NCBI RefSeq assembly: GCF_002019855.1
Contig: NZ_CM007717.1
Span: 806,001-870,000 of the forward strand
Reading direction: 5' to 3'
DNA from: Streptomyces antibioticus
Lineage (GTDB): Bacteria > Actinomycetota > Actinomycetes > Streptomycetales > Streptomycetaceae
DNA: 64,000 nucleotides
Shown here: piece by piece, positions 27,019 to 35,468 of the stretch
Layout of the letters: every line of letters begins with the position of its first letter
How positions within the stretch are numbered: position 1 is the stretch's first letter
Notes under the pieces: model-generated
Databases searched by the model: none
What the model was told of the DNA's origin: nothing
The model's input: the letters and a program-made list of their open reading frames with translations, nothing else
Translations under genes and position numbers: made by a program

Positions 27019-27606
27019 ATGCGGATCCGGATGCGGGGCCGGCGGTGGCGGAGCAATCCGCTGCGGCGCCGGTCGGACGTGGTGGAGGCGTGGACCGCGC
27101 TCGTCGTGGGCGTGCTGCTGCTGGTGGCGGCGCCGCTGGCCGGGGCGGTGGCCGGCCGGTGGGTCCACGACGAGGCGCTCGCGGCCGCGGCCGAGCAGCG
27201 GGCCGAACGGCACCGGGTGCGCGCCGAGGTCGTGGGCCGGGTGCCCGAGGCGCTGCCCACGGCGGACGGGGCCCGGGAGCAGATGTTCCGGGTGGACGTG
27301 CGCTGGGCGCCGCCGGGTGAACCGGCCCGGACCACGACGGCGCGGGTGCCGGCCGGTACGCGCCAGGGCGACCGGGTCGACGTGTGGTTCGACGACAAGG
27401 GGCACAGCGTGCCCCCGCCGGCGGACGGCACGGCCGTGTGGCAGCAGACGCTGACCATGGGGGTCGCCGCGACGGGCGGCGCGGTGGCCTTGGTGCTGCT
27501 GGGGCACGGGGTCGTGCGCCGGGTGGCGATGCGGCACCGGCTCGCCGAATGGGACCGGGAGTGGACGCGCACCGAGCCGGAGTGGACCCGGCGCCGGCCG
27601 GCCTGA
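27019..27606 (+). CDS. Rv1733c-like two-helix membrane protein
   Basis: 195 aa. Signature start WRSNPLRRRSDVVEAW, a first transmembrane helix (TALVVGVLLLVAAPLAGAVAG), an extracytoplasmic domain (about 55-140), a second helix (MGVAATGGAVALVLLGHGVV) and a basic cytoplasmic tail. This is the layout of the Rv1733c family, whose namesake belongs to the DosR dormancy regulon of Mycobacterium tuberculosis. Function unknown. Stands alone, with the esterase 80 bases downstream. Confidence 0.85.
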   Translation: MRIRMRGRRWRSNPLRRRSDVVEAWTALVVGVLLLVAAPLAGAVAGRWVHDEALAAAAEQRAERHRVRAEVVGRVPEALPTADGAREQMFRVDVRWAPPGEPARTTTARVPAGTRQGDRVDVWFDDKGHSVPPPADGTAVWQQTLTMGVAATGGAVALVLLGHGVVRRVAMRHRLAEWDREWTRTEPEWTRRRPA

Positions 27607-27687
27607 GGCCGTCCGGGGGGTGTGGCGAGCGGCCGCGGGATGCACGTACGGTGTGATCACTTCGCATGATGACAAAGGCGGTCCCGC

Positions 27688-28656
27688 ATGGCCCTGTTCG
27701 ACCTGACCCTCGAGGAACTGCACGAGTACCGCAGCGAGTCCGTGGAGCCGGAGGGGTTCGACGCGTTCTGGTCGAAGACCCTCCAGGAGGCGCGCGAGCA
27801 CGACCTCGGCGCCCGTTTCGAGCCGGTCGACACGGGCCTGGCGACGGTCGACGTGTACGACGTGACGTTCGCGGGCTACGGCGGCCACCCGGTGAAGGGC
27901 TGGCTGAAGGTGCCGGCCGGGGCGGCCGAACCGCTGCCGCTGGTCGTGGAGTTCATCGGGTACGGCGGGGGCCGCGGGCTGCCGCACGAGAACCTGCTGT
28001 GGTCGGCCACGGGCCGCGCCCACTTCATCATGGACACCCGCGGCCAGGGCAGTGCCTGGGGCGGCGGCGGTGGCACCCCGGACCCGGTGGGCGGCGGTCC
28101 CGCGTACCCCGGTTTCATGACGCGCGGGATCGACGCGCCCGAGAACTACTACTACCGGCGGGTGTTCACGGACGCGGTGCGCGCGGTGGAGGCGGCGCGT
28201 TCGCATCCGCTGACCGACGCGAGCCGGACGGTGGCGCTCGGGGCGAGCCAGGGCGGCGGTATCGCGATCGCGGTGGGCGGTCTGGTGCCGGACCTGGCGG
28301 CGGTCGCGCCGGACGTGCCGTTCCTGTGCGACTTCCCGCGCGCGGCGACCCTGACGGACCGTCACCCGTACCGGGAGATCGGCCTGTTCCTCCGGACGCA
28401 CCGCGGCCGCACCCAGGAGGCCCTGCGCACGCTCTCCTACTTCGACGGCGTCCACTTCGCGGCCCGCGCCACGGCACCGGCACTGTTCTCGGCGGCGCTG
28501 GAGGACCAGACCTGCCCGCCGTCGACCGTGTTCGCCGCGTTCAACGCGTGGGCGCGCGGGGACAAGGCGATCGAGGTGTACGACTTCAACGACCATGAGG
28601 GCGGCGGGCCTTACCAGGAGGCGGCCAGGATGCGCTGGCTGCGCGCGTACGCCTGA
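27688..28656 (+). CDS. acetylxylan esterase / cephalosporin-C deacetylase family
   Basis: 322 aa alpha/beta hydrolase of carbohydrate esterase family 7. Conserved RGQGS near residue 118, nucleophile Ser in GASQGGGIA near 187, acid Asp in ALEDQTCPPSTVF near 275 and His in FNDHEGGG near 304 complete the triad. It deacetylates xylo-oligosaccharides; no signal peptide is seen, so cytoplasmic, in line with the family. ATG start. Monocistronic by position. Confidence 0.9.
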   Translation: MALFDLTLEELHEYRSESVEPEGFDAFWSKTLQEAREHDLGARFEPVDTGLATVDVYDVTFAGYGGHPVKGWLKVPAGAAEPLPLVVEFIGYGGGRGLPHENLLWSATGRAHFIMDTRGQGSAWGGGGGTPDPVGGGPAYPGFMTRGIDAPENYYYRRVFTDAVRAVEAARSHPLTDASRTVALGASQGGGIAIAVGGLVPDLAAVAPDVPFLCDFPRAATLTDRHPYREIGLFLRTHRGRTQEALRTLSYFDGVHFAARATAPALFSAALEDQTCPPSTVFAAFNAWARGDKAIEVYDFNDHEGGGPYQEAARMRWLRAYA

Positions 28657-28756
28657 CACGAGCGACCACCCGTTCCCGCCCCCGACCCTTCCCGCCCCCT
28701 TCCCTCCAGTCCGACCAGTCGGTACGTTCGGGGTTCCGGCGGATCACGGAGGGTCC

Positions 28757-29923
28757 ATGTCCGAGCACGTGCCACAGGTCCACGGCCACTGCGACGCCCG
28801 TTTCGACGCGGTGCGCGCCGCGTTCGAGGAGAACTTCCGGGACCGGGACGAACTGGGCGCCGCGGTGACCGTCACGGTCGACGGCGTCACCGTGGCCGAT
28901 CTGTGGGCGGGCTGGGCGGACCCGGCGCGCACCCGGCCCTGGGAGCGGGACACGCTTGTCAACGTCTGGTCGACCACCAAAGGCCCGACGGCCCTGTGCG
29001 CGCACATCCTGGCCGACCGCGGCCTGCTCGACCTCGACGCGCCCGTGGCCGCCTACTGGCCCGAGTTCGCGGCGGGCGGCAAGGAGAACGTGCTCGTACG
29101 GCATCTGCTGTCGCACCGCGCCGGACTGGCCGGGCTGCGCGAGCCGCACTCGTTGGAGCAGCTCTACGACTGGGAGCTGACCACCGCGCGGCTCGCCGCC
29201 ATGGAGCCCTGGTGGGAGCCCGGCACCCGCTCCGGCTATCACGCCCTCACCTACGGCTTCCTGGTCGGCGAGGTGGTCCGACGGGTGTCGGGTCTGCTGC
29301 CGGGCGCCTTCCTTGTGCGGGAGGTGACCGGGCCGCTGGGCGTCGACTTCACGATCGGCCTGCCGGAGAAGGAGGCCGGGCGGGCCGCCGAGCTGGTGCA
29401 TCCGCGGGCCGCCGACGCGAGTGAACAGGCCAAGGTCTTCGCCCAGTTGGCGCCCGCCGCGATCGCCGCCCTGGCCAATCCCCCGGCCGGTGCCGCCGAG
29501 GCGTGCACCCCCGCGTGGCGGGCCGCGGAGATCCCGGCGGCCAACGGGCACGGCACCGCCCGCGCGGTCGCCGCGCTGTACGGCGTCCTGGCCGGCCGGG
29601 GCTCCTACGGCGGCCGGCGCGTGCTGTCCGCCGAGGCGGCCGAGCGGGTGCGCGAGGGGCAGGGCGCCTGCCGGGACCTGGTGCTGGGCGCCGGTTTCCC
29701 GCACGAGACGGAGATCGGGCTCGGCCTGTGGCTGAGCGGCCCGAACGGCTCGTACGGGCCGAATCCGCGGGCGATCGGGCACGACGGGTTCGGCGGTTCG
29801 TGCGGGCTCGCCGACCCGGACGCCGGGGTCTCGCTCGGGTACGTGATGAACCGCATGGGCCCCCACATCGCCGACGATCCGCGCAAAATGGCGCTGGTCG
29901 GCGCCCTCTACAGCGCGCTCTGA
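28757..29923 (+). CDS. serine hydrolase of the beta-lactamase (class C)/EstB family
   Basis: 388 aa. The nucleophile motif STTK (Ser-x-x-Lys) is in VNVWSTTKGPTAL near residue 75, and the Tyr motif is RSGYHALTYG near 158. The third motif is replaced by IGHDGFGGS near 340 (HxG type), which is typical of esterases such as EstB rather than true beta-lactamases. No signal peptide. GGAGGG precedes the ATG. Overlaps the convergent methyltransferase by 16 bases. Confidence 0.87.
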   Translation: MSEHVPQVHGHCDARFDAVRAAFEENFRDRDELGAAVTVTVDGVTVADLWAGWADPARTRPWERDTLVNVWSTTKGPTALCAHILADRGLLDLDAPVAAYWPEFAAGGKENVLVRHLLSHRAGLAGLREPHSLEQLYDWELTTARLAAMEPWWEPGTRSGYHALTYGFLVGEVVRRVSGLLPGAFLVREVTGPLGVDFTIGLPEKEAGRAAELVHPRAADASEQAKVFAQLAPAAIAALANPPAGAAEACTPAWRAAEIPAANGHGTARAVAALYGVLAGRGSYGGRRVLSAEAAERVREGQGACRDLVLGAGFPHETEIGLGLWLSGPNGSYGPNPRAIGHDGFGGSCGLADPDAGVSLGYVMNRMGPHIADDPRKMALVGALYSAL

Positions 29924-30660
29924 GCGCGGCGCGCCTCGACCAGACGGGCCCGGGGGCTGCCGTCGCGCCGGGTGCCGAACTCGGGCAGCGGGCGCAGCTC
30001 CACCCGGAACCCGGCCCGCTCCAGTTCGCGCCGTACCTCGCCGAGCCGGAAGGCGCGGTAGTACATCACGAACGGCGGCCGCCACAGGGCGTTGCGCACC
30101 CGCATCGCGGTGTCGAAGCCGAGGAGCATCCAGTAGACCGGGGAGACCGGGCGCGGCGGGGCGACGACCGGGAAGGCGAAGGTGCCGCCGGGCCGCAGGG
30201 CTGTGTGCACCTGGGTGAACAGGGCGGGCAGTTCGCGGGGCAGGAAGTGGCCGAACGCGCCGAAGCTGACGACGAGGTCGAAGGCGGCGGTGAACGGCAG
30301 GGCGCGGGCGTCGGCGCGGACCCAGGACACCCGGGGCCCGTCGCCGTCCTCGCCGGCGTGGCCGAGGCCGCGCGCCCGGGCCTGGTCGAGCATGCCCGCG
30401 CTGAAGTCGACGCCAATGGCGCGGCGTCGGCACACCGCGGTCAGCACGTCCAGGCCGGCGCCGGTGCCGCAGCACAGGTCGAGGCCGTCGTCGTAGGGGC
30501 CGGAGGCGAGCAGGGCGGCGGTGACCGCGTCCAGGACGGAGTCCGGGGTGCGGAACGGCGTGTGGTCGAACTTCGGGGCCAGCAGGTCGTAGCCGCGCTC
30601 GACGGACGACAGGGCCTGGACGGCGAGTTCGCGCAGGGTGGGGCCTTCGGGGCTGAACAT
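29908..30660 (-). CDS. class I SAM-dependent methyltransferase
   Basis: 250 aa. SAM motif I GLDLCCGTGAGLDVL near residue 57, acidic GVDFSAGML, motif III RADARALPF and LVVSFGAFGHF. The C-terminal part (WRPPFVMYYRAFRLGEVRRELERAGF) is of the Methyltransf_11/25 type; substrate unknown. It starts 5 bases after the padR stop on the same strand, so it is cotranscribed with and probably controlled by PadR. Confidence 0.87.
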   Translation of the reverse strand: MFSPEGPTLRELAVQALSSVERGYDLLAPKFDHTPFRTPDSVLDAVTAALLASGPYDDGLDLCCGTGAGLDVLTAVCRRRAIGVDFSAGMLDQARARGLGHAGEDGDGPRVSWVRADARALPFTAAFDLVVSFGAFGHFLPRELPALFTQVHTALRPGGTFAFPVVAPPRPVSPVYWMLLGFDTAMRVRNALWRPPFVMYYRAFRLGEVRRELERAGFRVELRPLPEFGTRRDGSPRARLVEARRAQSAL

Positions 30661-30665
30661 CGGTC

Positions 30666-31229
30666 TCAGCCTACGGTGGTCCGCCGCTCCAGCAGGACCA
30701 GGGCTCGCTCGCACCAACGCAGGTTCTGCTCCTCGAAGGCGATCCCGGCCATCAGGGTGAGGTAGGGGCCGACGCGCTCGGCCTCGCGCAGATACGTCTC
30801 CTCGTCGCGGTCCCCGACGAGCCGTTCCCGGACGCGTTCGTAGCGGGCGAGCTTGCCGCGCGCCCAGCTCATCCGCTCCTCGATCAGCTCGCGGGTGACG
30901 GCGGGGTCGGTGCCGTCCATCGCCTGGACCTTGATGAGGAGTTCGTCGCGGATGGCGGTGGGACGGCGCGGCGGGGTCGCGGCGAAGCCGCTCAGGTCCG
31001 CGCGGCCGGCCTCGGTGAGGGTGAACATCCGCTTGTTGGGCCGGCGTTCCTGCTGGACGACGCGTGCCTCGATCAGTCCGTCCTGGGCGAGCCGCTCCAG
31101 TTCGCGGTAGAGCTGCTGCGGGGTCGCGGGCCAGAAGTTGGCGAGCGAGACGTCGAAGACCTTGGACAGCTCGTAGCCCGAGGCCTCGCCCTCCAGGAGG
31201 GCGGCGAGGACGGCGTACTTGAGGGACAT
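30666..31229 (-). CDS. PadR-family transcriptional regulator
   Basis: 187 aa, winged helix at 1-75 (LAALLEGEASGYELSKVFDVSLANFWPATPQQLYRELERL) and a long helical C-terminal domain (about 90-180, KVQAMDGTDPAVTRELIEERM). Cotranscribed with the methyltransferase immediately downstream. An inverted repeat centred in the divergent gap to the SnoaL-like gene is the likely operator. Confidence 0.9.
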   Translation of the reverse strand: MSLKYAVLAALLEGEASGYELSKVFDVSLANFWPATPQQLYRELERLAQDGLIEARVVQQERRPNKRMFTLTEAGRADLSGFAATPPRRPTAIRDELLIKVQAMDGTDPAVTRELIEERMSWARGKLARYERVRERLVGDRDEETYLREAERVGPYLTLMAGIAFEEQNLRWCERALVLLERRTTVG

Positions 31230-31247
31230 GTGGACACCGTAACAGCC

Positions 31248-31263
31248 GATGATTATTGTCATC
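31248..31263. promoter_or_regulatory. inverted repeat GATGA-N6-TCATC between padR and SnoaL-like gene
   Basis: GATGATTATTGTCATC has perfect 5-bp arms and an AT-rich centre, very unlike the surrounding GC content. It lies 19 bases upstream of the padR start and 45 bases before the divergent gene. It fits the ATG-N8-CAT-like style of PadR operators. Confidence 0.55.
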
Positions 31264-31307
31264 CGCACTTACTCAACAAATTGACTATGAGATGATGAGG
31301 TGATCCC

Positions 31308-31712
31308 ATGCGCGCGTTCCGCGAGGCGGTCGAGGCCGGCGATCTCGACGCCGTGGAGGCCCTGCTGGCCGAGGACGTGGTCTTCACCAGCCCGGCCGTG
31401 TTCAAGCCGTACACGGGCCGGCCGATCACCGCGGCGATCCTGCGCACGGTGTCGGAGGTCTTCGAGGACTTCCGCTACGAGCGTGAGCTGAGCGGCGGCG
31501 AGGGCCGCGACCACGCGCTGGTCTTCAGGGCGCGGGTGGGCGAGCGCGAGCTGAGCGGCTGCGACTTCATCCACCTGAACGAGGACGGCCTGATCGACGA
31601 ACTGACCGTGATGGTGCGGCCGCTGTCGGGTCTCCAGGCGCTGGCGGCGGCGATGGGGGCGCGCTTCGACGCGATCACGCGGGAGGCGGAGGAGCGGTCT
31701 GCCGACCGCTGA
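31308..31712 (+). CDS. SnoaL-like / NTF2-fold protein
   Basis: 134 aa cone-fold protein: MRAFREAVEAGDLDAVEALLAEDVVFTSPAVFKPYTGR at the start and GCDFIHLNEDGLIDELTVMVRPLSGLQAL later, the usual NTF2-like pattern. Members are isomerases, cyclases or hydrolases, or have no known activity. Divergent from padR across the AT-rich operator, so probably part of that regulon. Weak ribosome site (GATGAGG). Confidence 0.83.
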   Translation: MRAFREAVEAGDLDAVEALLAEDVVFTSPAVFKPYTGRPITAAILRTVSEVFEDFRYERELSGGEGRDHALVFRARVGERELSGCDFIHLNEDGLIDELTVMVRPLSGLQALAAAMGARFDAITREAEERSADR

Positions 31713-31738
31713 GGCACCCCGCCGCCCGCGGACCGGGG

Positions 31739-32623
31739 TCAGTCCTTGAGGTCGTCGAGCGTGGTCCGGGTGTCGGTCTTCAGCCAGTCGATGACCTCGT
31801 CCAGCTCCGGCGGATCCTTGTCGTCGTCGTAGGAGGACAGGTAGGAGCTGTAGCCCATCGTGTACGTCACCCAGCCGTCCCGAACGGCGAGGGTGGCGTA
31901 ACGCGAGCCGCTGTCGGTGCCGTTGGTGGTGTCCTCGCTGACGATGTACGCCTCGTCGCCGATGCCGGTGACGGGGTCGACGTCGTAACCGTCGTGGCTG
32001 TCGTCGTAGTTCTTCCATTGGGCCGTGAACTCCGGCCCCGGGTCGGTCTTCTTGTGCAGGTCGAGCTGGACGGAGAGATAGGCGTCGGCGTAGCTGGAGC
32101 CGGTCTTCTTCAGGCTGATGCTGCAATAGCCCTGGTCGAGGGCGGTGTCCTCAAGAGTGTTGTCGGTCGGGGTGCCGTCCTTCTCCGGGTACTCGTCCTT
32201 GAACGACGAGTAGTCCGCGCTGGTGCACAGGTTGGCCGGCGCCTTGTAGCCGCGCAGGTCCGGGTCGTCCCCGGTGCCGCCGATCACGAAGACACCGGCC
32301 GCCCAGGCGGCGGAGGCGACCACGGCACCGAGGGCGGCCCACAGGACGGCCCGGCCCGCGCCGCCGCCGCTGCCGCCGGTGGGCGGGGTGCCGACCACGG
32401 GGTAGGGGCCCGGCTGGGCGTACGGGTTGACCTGCTGGGCCGGCACGCCGACCAGGGTGGGCTGCGCGTAGATCGGCGCCTGGCCCGACTGCGGCGCGGG
32501 CGGAAAGCCTGCCGGGCCGCCGGGCGCGGGCGACTGCGGGTTCGGATAGGGGTAGGCGCTCGGCGGGGCGGGCGCCTCGGACGGCTGCTCGGGTTGCTGC
32601 GGAGGCTGAGGCGGCGTGGACAT
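31739..32623 (-). CDS. membrane protein with Pro-rich cytoplasmic N-terminus and extracytoplasmic domain
   Basis: 294 aa. Residues 1-85 are Pro/Gln/Ala-rich (PPQPPQQPEQP), then one transmembrane helix (AVLWAALGAVVASAAWAAGVFVIGG, about 90-114), then an extracytoplasmic beta-rich domain (120-290) with two Cys (ANLCTSADYSSF and QGYCSISL), probably a disulphide, and many Asp and Tyr residues. Common type in Streptomyces, of unknown function. The TnpB element lies just upstream of its start. Confidence 0.8.
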   Translation of the reverse strand: MSTPPQPPQQPEQPSEAPAPPSAYPYPNPQSPAPGGPAGFPPAPQSGQAPIYAQPTLVGVPAQQVNPYAQPGPYPVVGTPPTGGSGGGAGRAVLWAALGAVVASAAWAAGVFVIGGTGDDPDLRGYKAPANLCTSADYSSFKDEYPEKDGTPTDNTLEDTALDQGYCSISLKKTGSSYADAYLSVQLDLHKKTDPGPEFTAQWKNYDDSHDGYDVDPVTGIGDEAYIVSEDTTNGTDSGSRYATLAVRDGWVTYTMGYSSYLSSYDDDKDPPELDEVIDWLKTDTRTTLDDLKD

Positions 32624-32703
32624 GACGTGACGATAAGGCAGAGAGGGAGGTCAAGTCCCATGAGGTCACGGATCGTTACGCTCCGGGGACATCCGTCATA
32701 AAC

Positions 32704-32748
32704 GTGACTCCATCCACGACCGAAGTCGCGGGCTTCCTGCGTCGCTGG
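32704..32748 (-). ncRNA. right-end/omega RNA 3' hairpin of the TnpB element (candidate)
   Basis: On the minus strand, right after the tnpB stop, the sequence forms a stem CCGCGAC / GTCGTGG (window 32714-32731) with a TTCG tetraloop, then runs GATGGAGTCAC. In IS200/IS605-type elements the right end is the scaffold of the guide RNA and the bases beyond it are the guide. The 5' extent (which reaches into tnpB) and the exact end cannot be fixed here. Confidence 0.55.
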
Positions 32749-33957
32749 CTAGGCCGCGTCGCAGAGGACCAGCCCGGCCCTGTTGAGGATGTTCGTCGCG
32801 CCGACGTGGTCCGCGTTCGCGGTGAACTCGCACGCCGTGCACCGGAACCTTGCCTGGGTGAGGCGGTTCTCCTTCGCGACGTGCCCGCACTCGGGGCACG
32901 CACGGGAGGTGTTGCGCGCGTCCACCGGGACCGTGCGGCGACCGGCACTCTCAGCCTTGTTCGCCAGGATTCCGAGGAACTGCGCCCAGCCCGCGTCGAG
33001 GATGCTGCGGTTGAGCCCGGCCTTGGCGGCGGCGCCGTTCGGGAGGAACACGCCGTCGTTGTCGGGGTCGGGTTCGGCTTCAGGCGCGCGCGTCATGCCC
33101 GCCGTGTTCAGCCGCTCGTGCACGATCACGTCGTGGCCGGCGACGAGCGCGCGGGCGGTCTTGTGGTGGAAGTCGGCGCGCTGCCGCCTGACCTTGGTGT
33201 GCAGCCTGGCGACCTTGCGGGCGGCGGCCCGGTGCTTCTTGGTGCGCTGCCGGGCCCGCTTCGGGAACGTCGCGAGGTGCCGCTGCGCCTCGGCCAGCTC
33301 ACCGGCCATCGTCTGGAGGAAGCGCGGGTTGGCGACGTGTGCGCCGTCCGAGGTGGTCAGGAAGCGGGCGACACCCAAGTCGATCCCGACGACCGCTCCG
33401 GTGGCCGGAAGCGGCTCGGCGGGGACCTCGTCGCAGGCCAGGACGACGTACCAGCGGGTTCCCTCGCGCTTCACCGAGATCGTCTTGACGCGGCCCCGCA
33501 CGGGCCGGTGCCGGTGCACGCGGACGTGCCCGACGCCTTGGAGCCGTACGCGGGTGTGAGGGTCGTGCGGGGTGGAGTCCCAGCGGCAGCCGTCGCCGTC
33601 CTTCGGGAAGACGACGGTGTCGAAGTGCCCGACACCCTTGAAGCGCGGGTAGCCCGGCGTCCGTCCGGCCCCGACGCGGCGGAAGAACGCCTGGAACGCC
33701 TTGTCGAGGCGTCGCAGGGTGGCCTGCTGGGAGGAGAACGACCAGCGGCCCTGACGCTCCGGGTCGAACGCACGGATCGCCTTGAGCTGGGCCGACTGGC
33801 CGCCGTACTTGATCGACGTCTTCGAGGTGTGCCGGTAGGCGTCCCGCCGCTCCTGCAACGCCCCGTTGTACAGGGAGCAGTGATCCCGGAGCATGCCGAC
33901 GAGCGCCGCCGCCTGACCCCTGGTGGGGCGAAGGAGGAATTTGTACGCGCGGATCAC
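32749..33957 (-). CDS. tnpB: RNA-guided endonuclease TnpB (IS200/IS605-type)
   Basis: 402 aa. N-terminal helix-turn-helix_OrfB part (MIRAYKFLLRPTRGQAAAL), WED-like region (RTPGYPRFKG), then a RuvC-like nuclease: Asp193 in GIDLGV, Glu281 in HERLN, Asp383 in NADHVGATN, all present, plus a zinc finger CPEC ... CTAC (Cys354/357/373/376). So the catalytic triad is intact and cleavage activity is likely. It is directed by an omega RNA from its 3' end. No tnpA transposase is nearby, so the element is non-autonomous. GTG start overlaps the small ribbon-helix-helix gene by 4 bases. Confidence 0.93.
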   Translation of the reverse strand: MIRAYKFLLRPTRGQAAALVGMLRDHCSLYNGALQERRDAYRHTSKTSIKYGGQSAQLKAIRAFDPERQGRWSFSSQQATLRRLDKAFQAFFRRVGAGRTPGYPRFKGVGHFDTVVFPKDGDGCRWDSTPHDPHTRVRLQGVGHVRVHRHRPVRGRVKTISVKREGTRWYVVLACDEVPAEPLPATGAVVGIDLGVARFLTTSDGAHVANPRFLQTMAGELAEAQRHLATFPKRARQRTKKHRAAARKVARLHTKVRRQRADFHHKTARALVAGHDVIVHERLNTAGMTRAPEAEPDPDNDGVFLPNGAAAKAGLNRSILDAGWAQFLGILANKAESAGRRTVPVDARNTSRACPECGHVAKENRLTQARFRCTACEFTANADHVGATNILNRAGLVLCDAA

Positions 33958-34115
33958 CGCTCACGCCTGCGCTCGGCACAAAACCCTTCGGCGAGGAGCA
34001 CACACGCCGCAGCGTTGATCGAGATGCCTACGCGCTCGGCGTACGCCTCGACCTGCCGCTTCAAGTCCGGTGAGACGCGCAGGTTCAGCGACTCCCGGCG
34101 ATCACCTCTCGCCAC
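33954..34115 (-). CDS. small ribbon-helix-helix (Arc/CopG-like) protein coupled to tnpB
   Basis: 53 aa, starting at GTG 34115. Reads RRESLNLRVSPDLKRQVEAY then AERVGISINAAACVLLAEG: a beta strand with alternating basic/polar residues followed by two helices, the ribbon-helix-helix DNA-binding pattern. Its stop overlaps the tnpB start as GTGA, which indicates translational coupling. No strong ribosome site was seen. It is probably a transcriptional repressor of the element, by analogy with Arc-like proteins near tnpB; function is inferred. Confidence 0.7.
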   Translation of the reverse strand: MARGDRRESLNLRVSPDLKRQVEAYAERVGISINAAACVLLAEGFCAERRRER

Positions 34116-34155
34116 GAACCATGATGCTAGTGCTTCGCAATGTGCTCGGACCCGC

Positions 34156-34184
34156 GCTCAGTCGAGGTCACAACAGCGCTGAGC
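34156..34184. repeat. inverted repeat GCTCAG-N17-CTGAGC near the left end of the TnpB element
   Basis: Perfect 6-bp arms between the P450 stop and the ribbon-helix-helix gene. It could be a left-end hairpin of the element or the 3' terminator of the P450 gene; the sequence does not decide. The element boundary is somewhere in 34116-34214. Confidence 0.35.
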
Positions 34185-34214
34185 AGCAATTCCCGAGGTT
34201 TGGCGGCCCTTTGC

Positions 34215-35468
34215 CTAAGGCGCGGACGCCCCCGGGCGGACCGGCAGGACGTGCACGCTGTTGCCGACGAAGCTGGAGTGGCGGGGCAGTTCCGGTTCGG
34301 GGGCGGTGAGTTGGAGGTGGGGGAAGCGGGTGAAGAGCCGTTCCAGGGCGACGCTCGCCTCCAGGCGGGCCAGTGGGGCGCCGAGGCAGTAGTGGGCGCC
34401 GTGGCCGAGGGAGAGGGTGCGGGCGGCGCCGGGCCGGGCCGGGCGGGTGACGTCGAAGCGGTCGGCGTCGGGGCCGTGGGCGGCCGGGTCGCGGCCTGCG
34501 GCGGAGTAGCCGGCCAGGACGGGCGTGCCCCGGGGGATGAGCGTGCCGTCGAGCGTGAGGTCGCGCACCGGGTAGCGGAACGGGAAGTAGCTGACGGGCG
34601 CGTCCCAGCGCAGGGTCTCCTCGACCACGTCCGCCCAGCTCGCCTCGCCCTTGCGCACGAGCGCGAGCTGGTCGCGGTGGCCGCACAGGGCGCGTACGGC
34701 GTTGGTGATGAGGTTGAGGGTGGTCTCGTGCCCGGCGATGATCATGAGCAGCAGGGTCCCGACGAGTTCCTGAGGGGCGAGCCCGTCCCCGTCCTCGTCG
34801 CGTGCGGCGATCAGGGCGCTGGTGAGGTCGTCGCCGGGGTGCGCGGTCTTCGCGGCGGCGATCTCGGCGAGGAGCGCGACGAGTTCACGGTTGGCGGCGA
34901 CGACCTGCTCGGGCCCTATGTCGGTGGCGACGACCTGGTTGGACAGGTGGTGCAGCCGGTCGCGGTATTCCGCGTCCACGCCCAGGAGTTCACCGATCAC
35001 GCCCATCGGCAGGGGCAGCGCGAAGTGCCGGCGCAGATCGGCGACCCCGTCCGCTTCCGCGGCCGCGCGCTCCAGGCCGTCCAGCAGTGAGTCCGTCAAC
35101 TCCTCGACGCGCGGGCGGAGTTCCTCGACCCGGCGGGCGGTGAACGCGCGGCTGACGAGCGAGCGCAGTCTGCGGTGGTCGTCGCCGTCGGCCGTCGTCA
35201 TGCCGGGGACCGTCGCGAAGGTCAGCAGCGGCCATCCCTCGGCGATCCGGCCCTCGCCCAGGGCGGTGAAGTGCCGCGCGTTCTTGGCGACTTCGGGGTG
35301 GGAGAGGAACTCCTTGAGGGCCTCGTGGCCGAGGACGGCCATCCCCTCGATGTCCCCGGGCAGCAGCACGGGGGCGACGGCACCCCTCGCGAGCAGTCGC
35401 GCGTTGGCGGCGTGCGGGCAGCCGCCCGCCGGGTCGAGACGATGAGGCGTGCCGGTCCGGTCGTCCAC
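34215..35468 (-). CDS. cytochrome P450 (CYP107-like)
   Basis: 417 aa soluble class I P450. I-helix oxygen-activation motif AGHETT near residue 250, ExxR in EETLRW, and the haem-ligand loop SLGHGAHYCLGAPLAR with Cys361. Begins MDDRTGTPHRLDPAGGCPHAAN, an N-terminus common in CYP107/CYP105-type secondary-metabolite P450s. No ferredoxin gene or pathway genes sit next to it, so it needs general redox partners. Substrate unknown. Downstream is the TnpB element. Confidence 0.93.
   Translation of the reverse strand: MDDRTGTPHRLDPAGGCPHAANARLLARGAVAPVLLPGDIEGMAVLGHEALKEFLSHPEVAKNARHFTALGEGRIAEGWPLLTFATVPGMTTADGDDHRRLRSLVSRAFTARRVEELRPRVEELTDSLLDGLERAAAEADGVADLRRHFALPLPMGVIGELLGVDAEYRDRLHHLSNQVVATDIGPEQVVAANRELVALLAEIAAAKTAHPGDDLTSALIAARDEDGDGLAPQELVGTLLLMIIAGHETTLNLITNAVRALCGHRDQLALVRKGEASWADVVEETLRWDAPVSYFPFRYPVRDLTLDGTLIPRGTPVLAGYSAAGRDPAAHGPDADRFDVTRPARPGAARTLSLGHGAHYCLGAPLARLEASVALERLFTRFPHLQLTAPEPELPRHSSFVGNSVHVLPVRPGASAP

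Noticed and set aside
28968..28978. TGGTCGACCA-type palindromes inside coding regions
   Set aside because: They are codon runs (Trp-Ser-Thr and similar), are common in GC-rich genes and have no promoter context.
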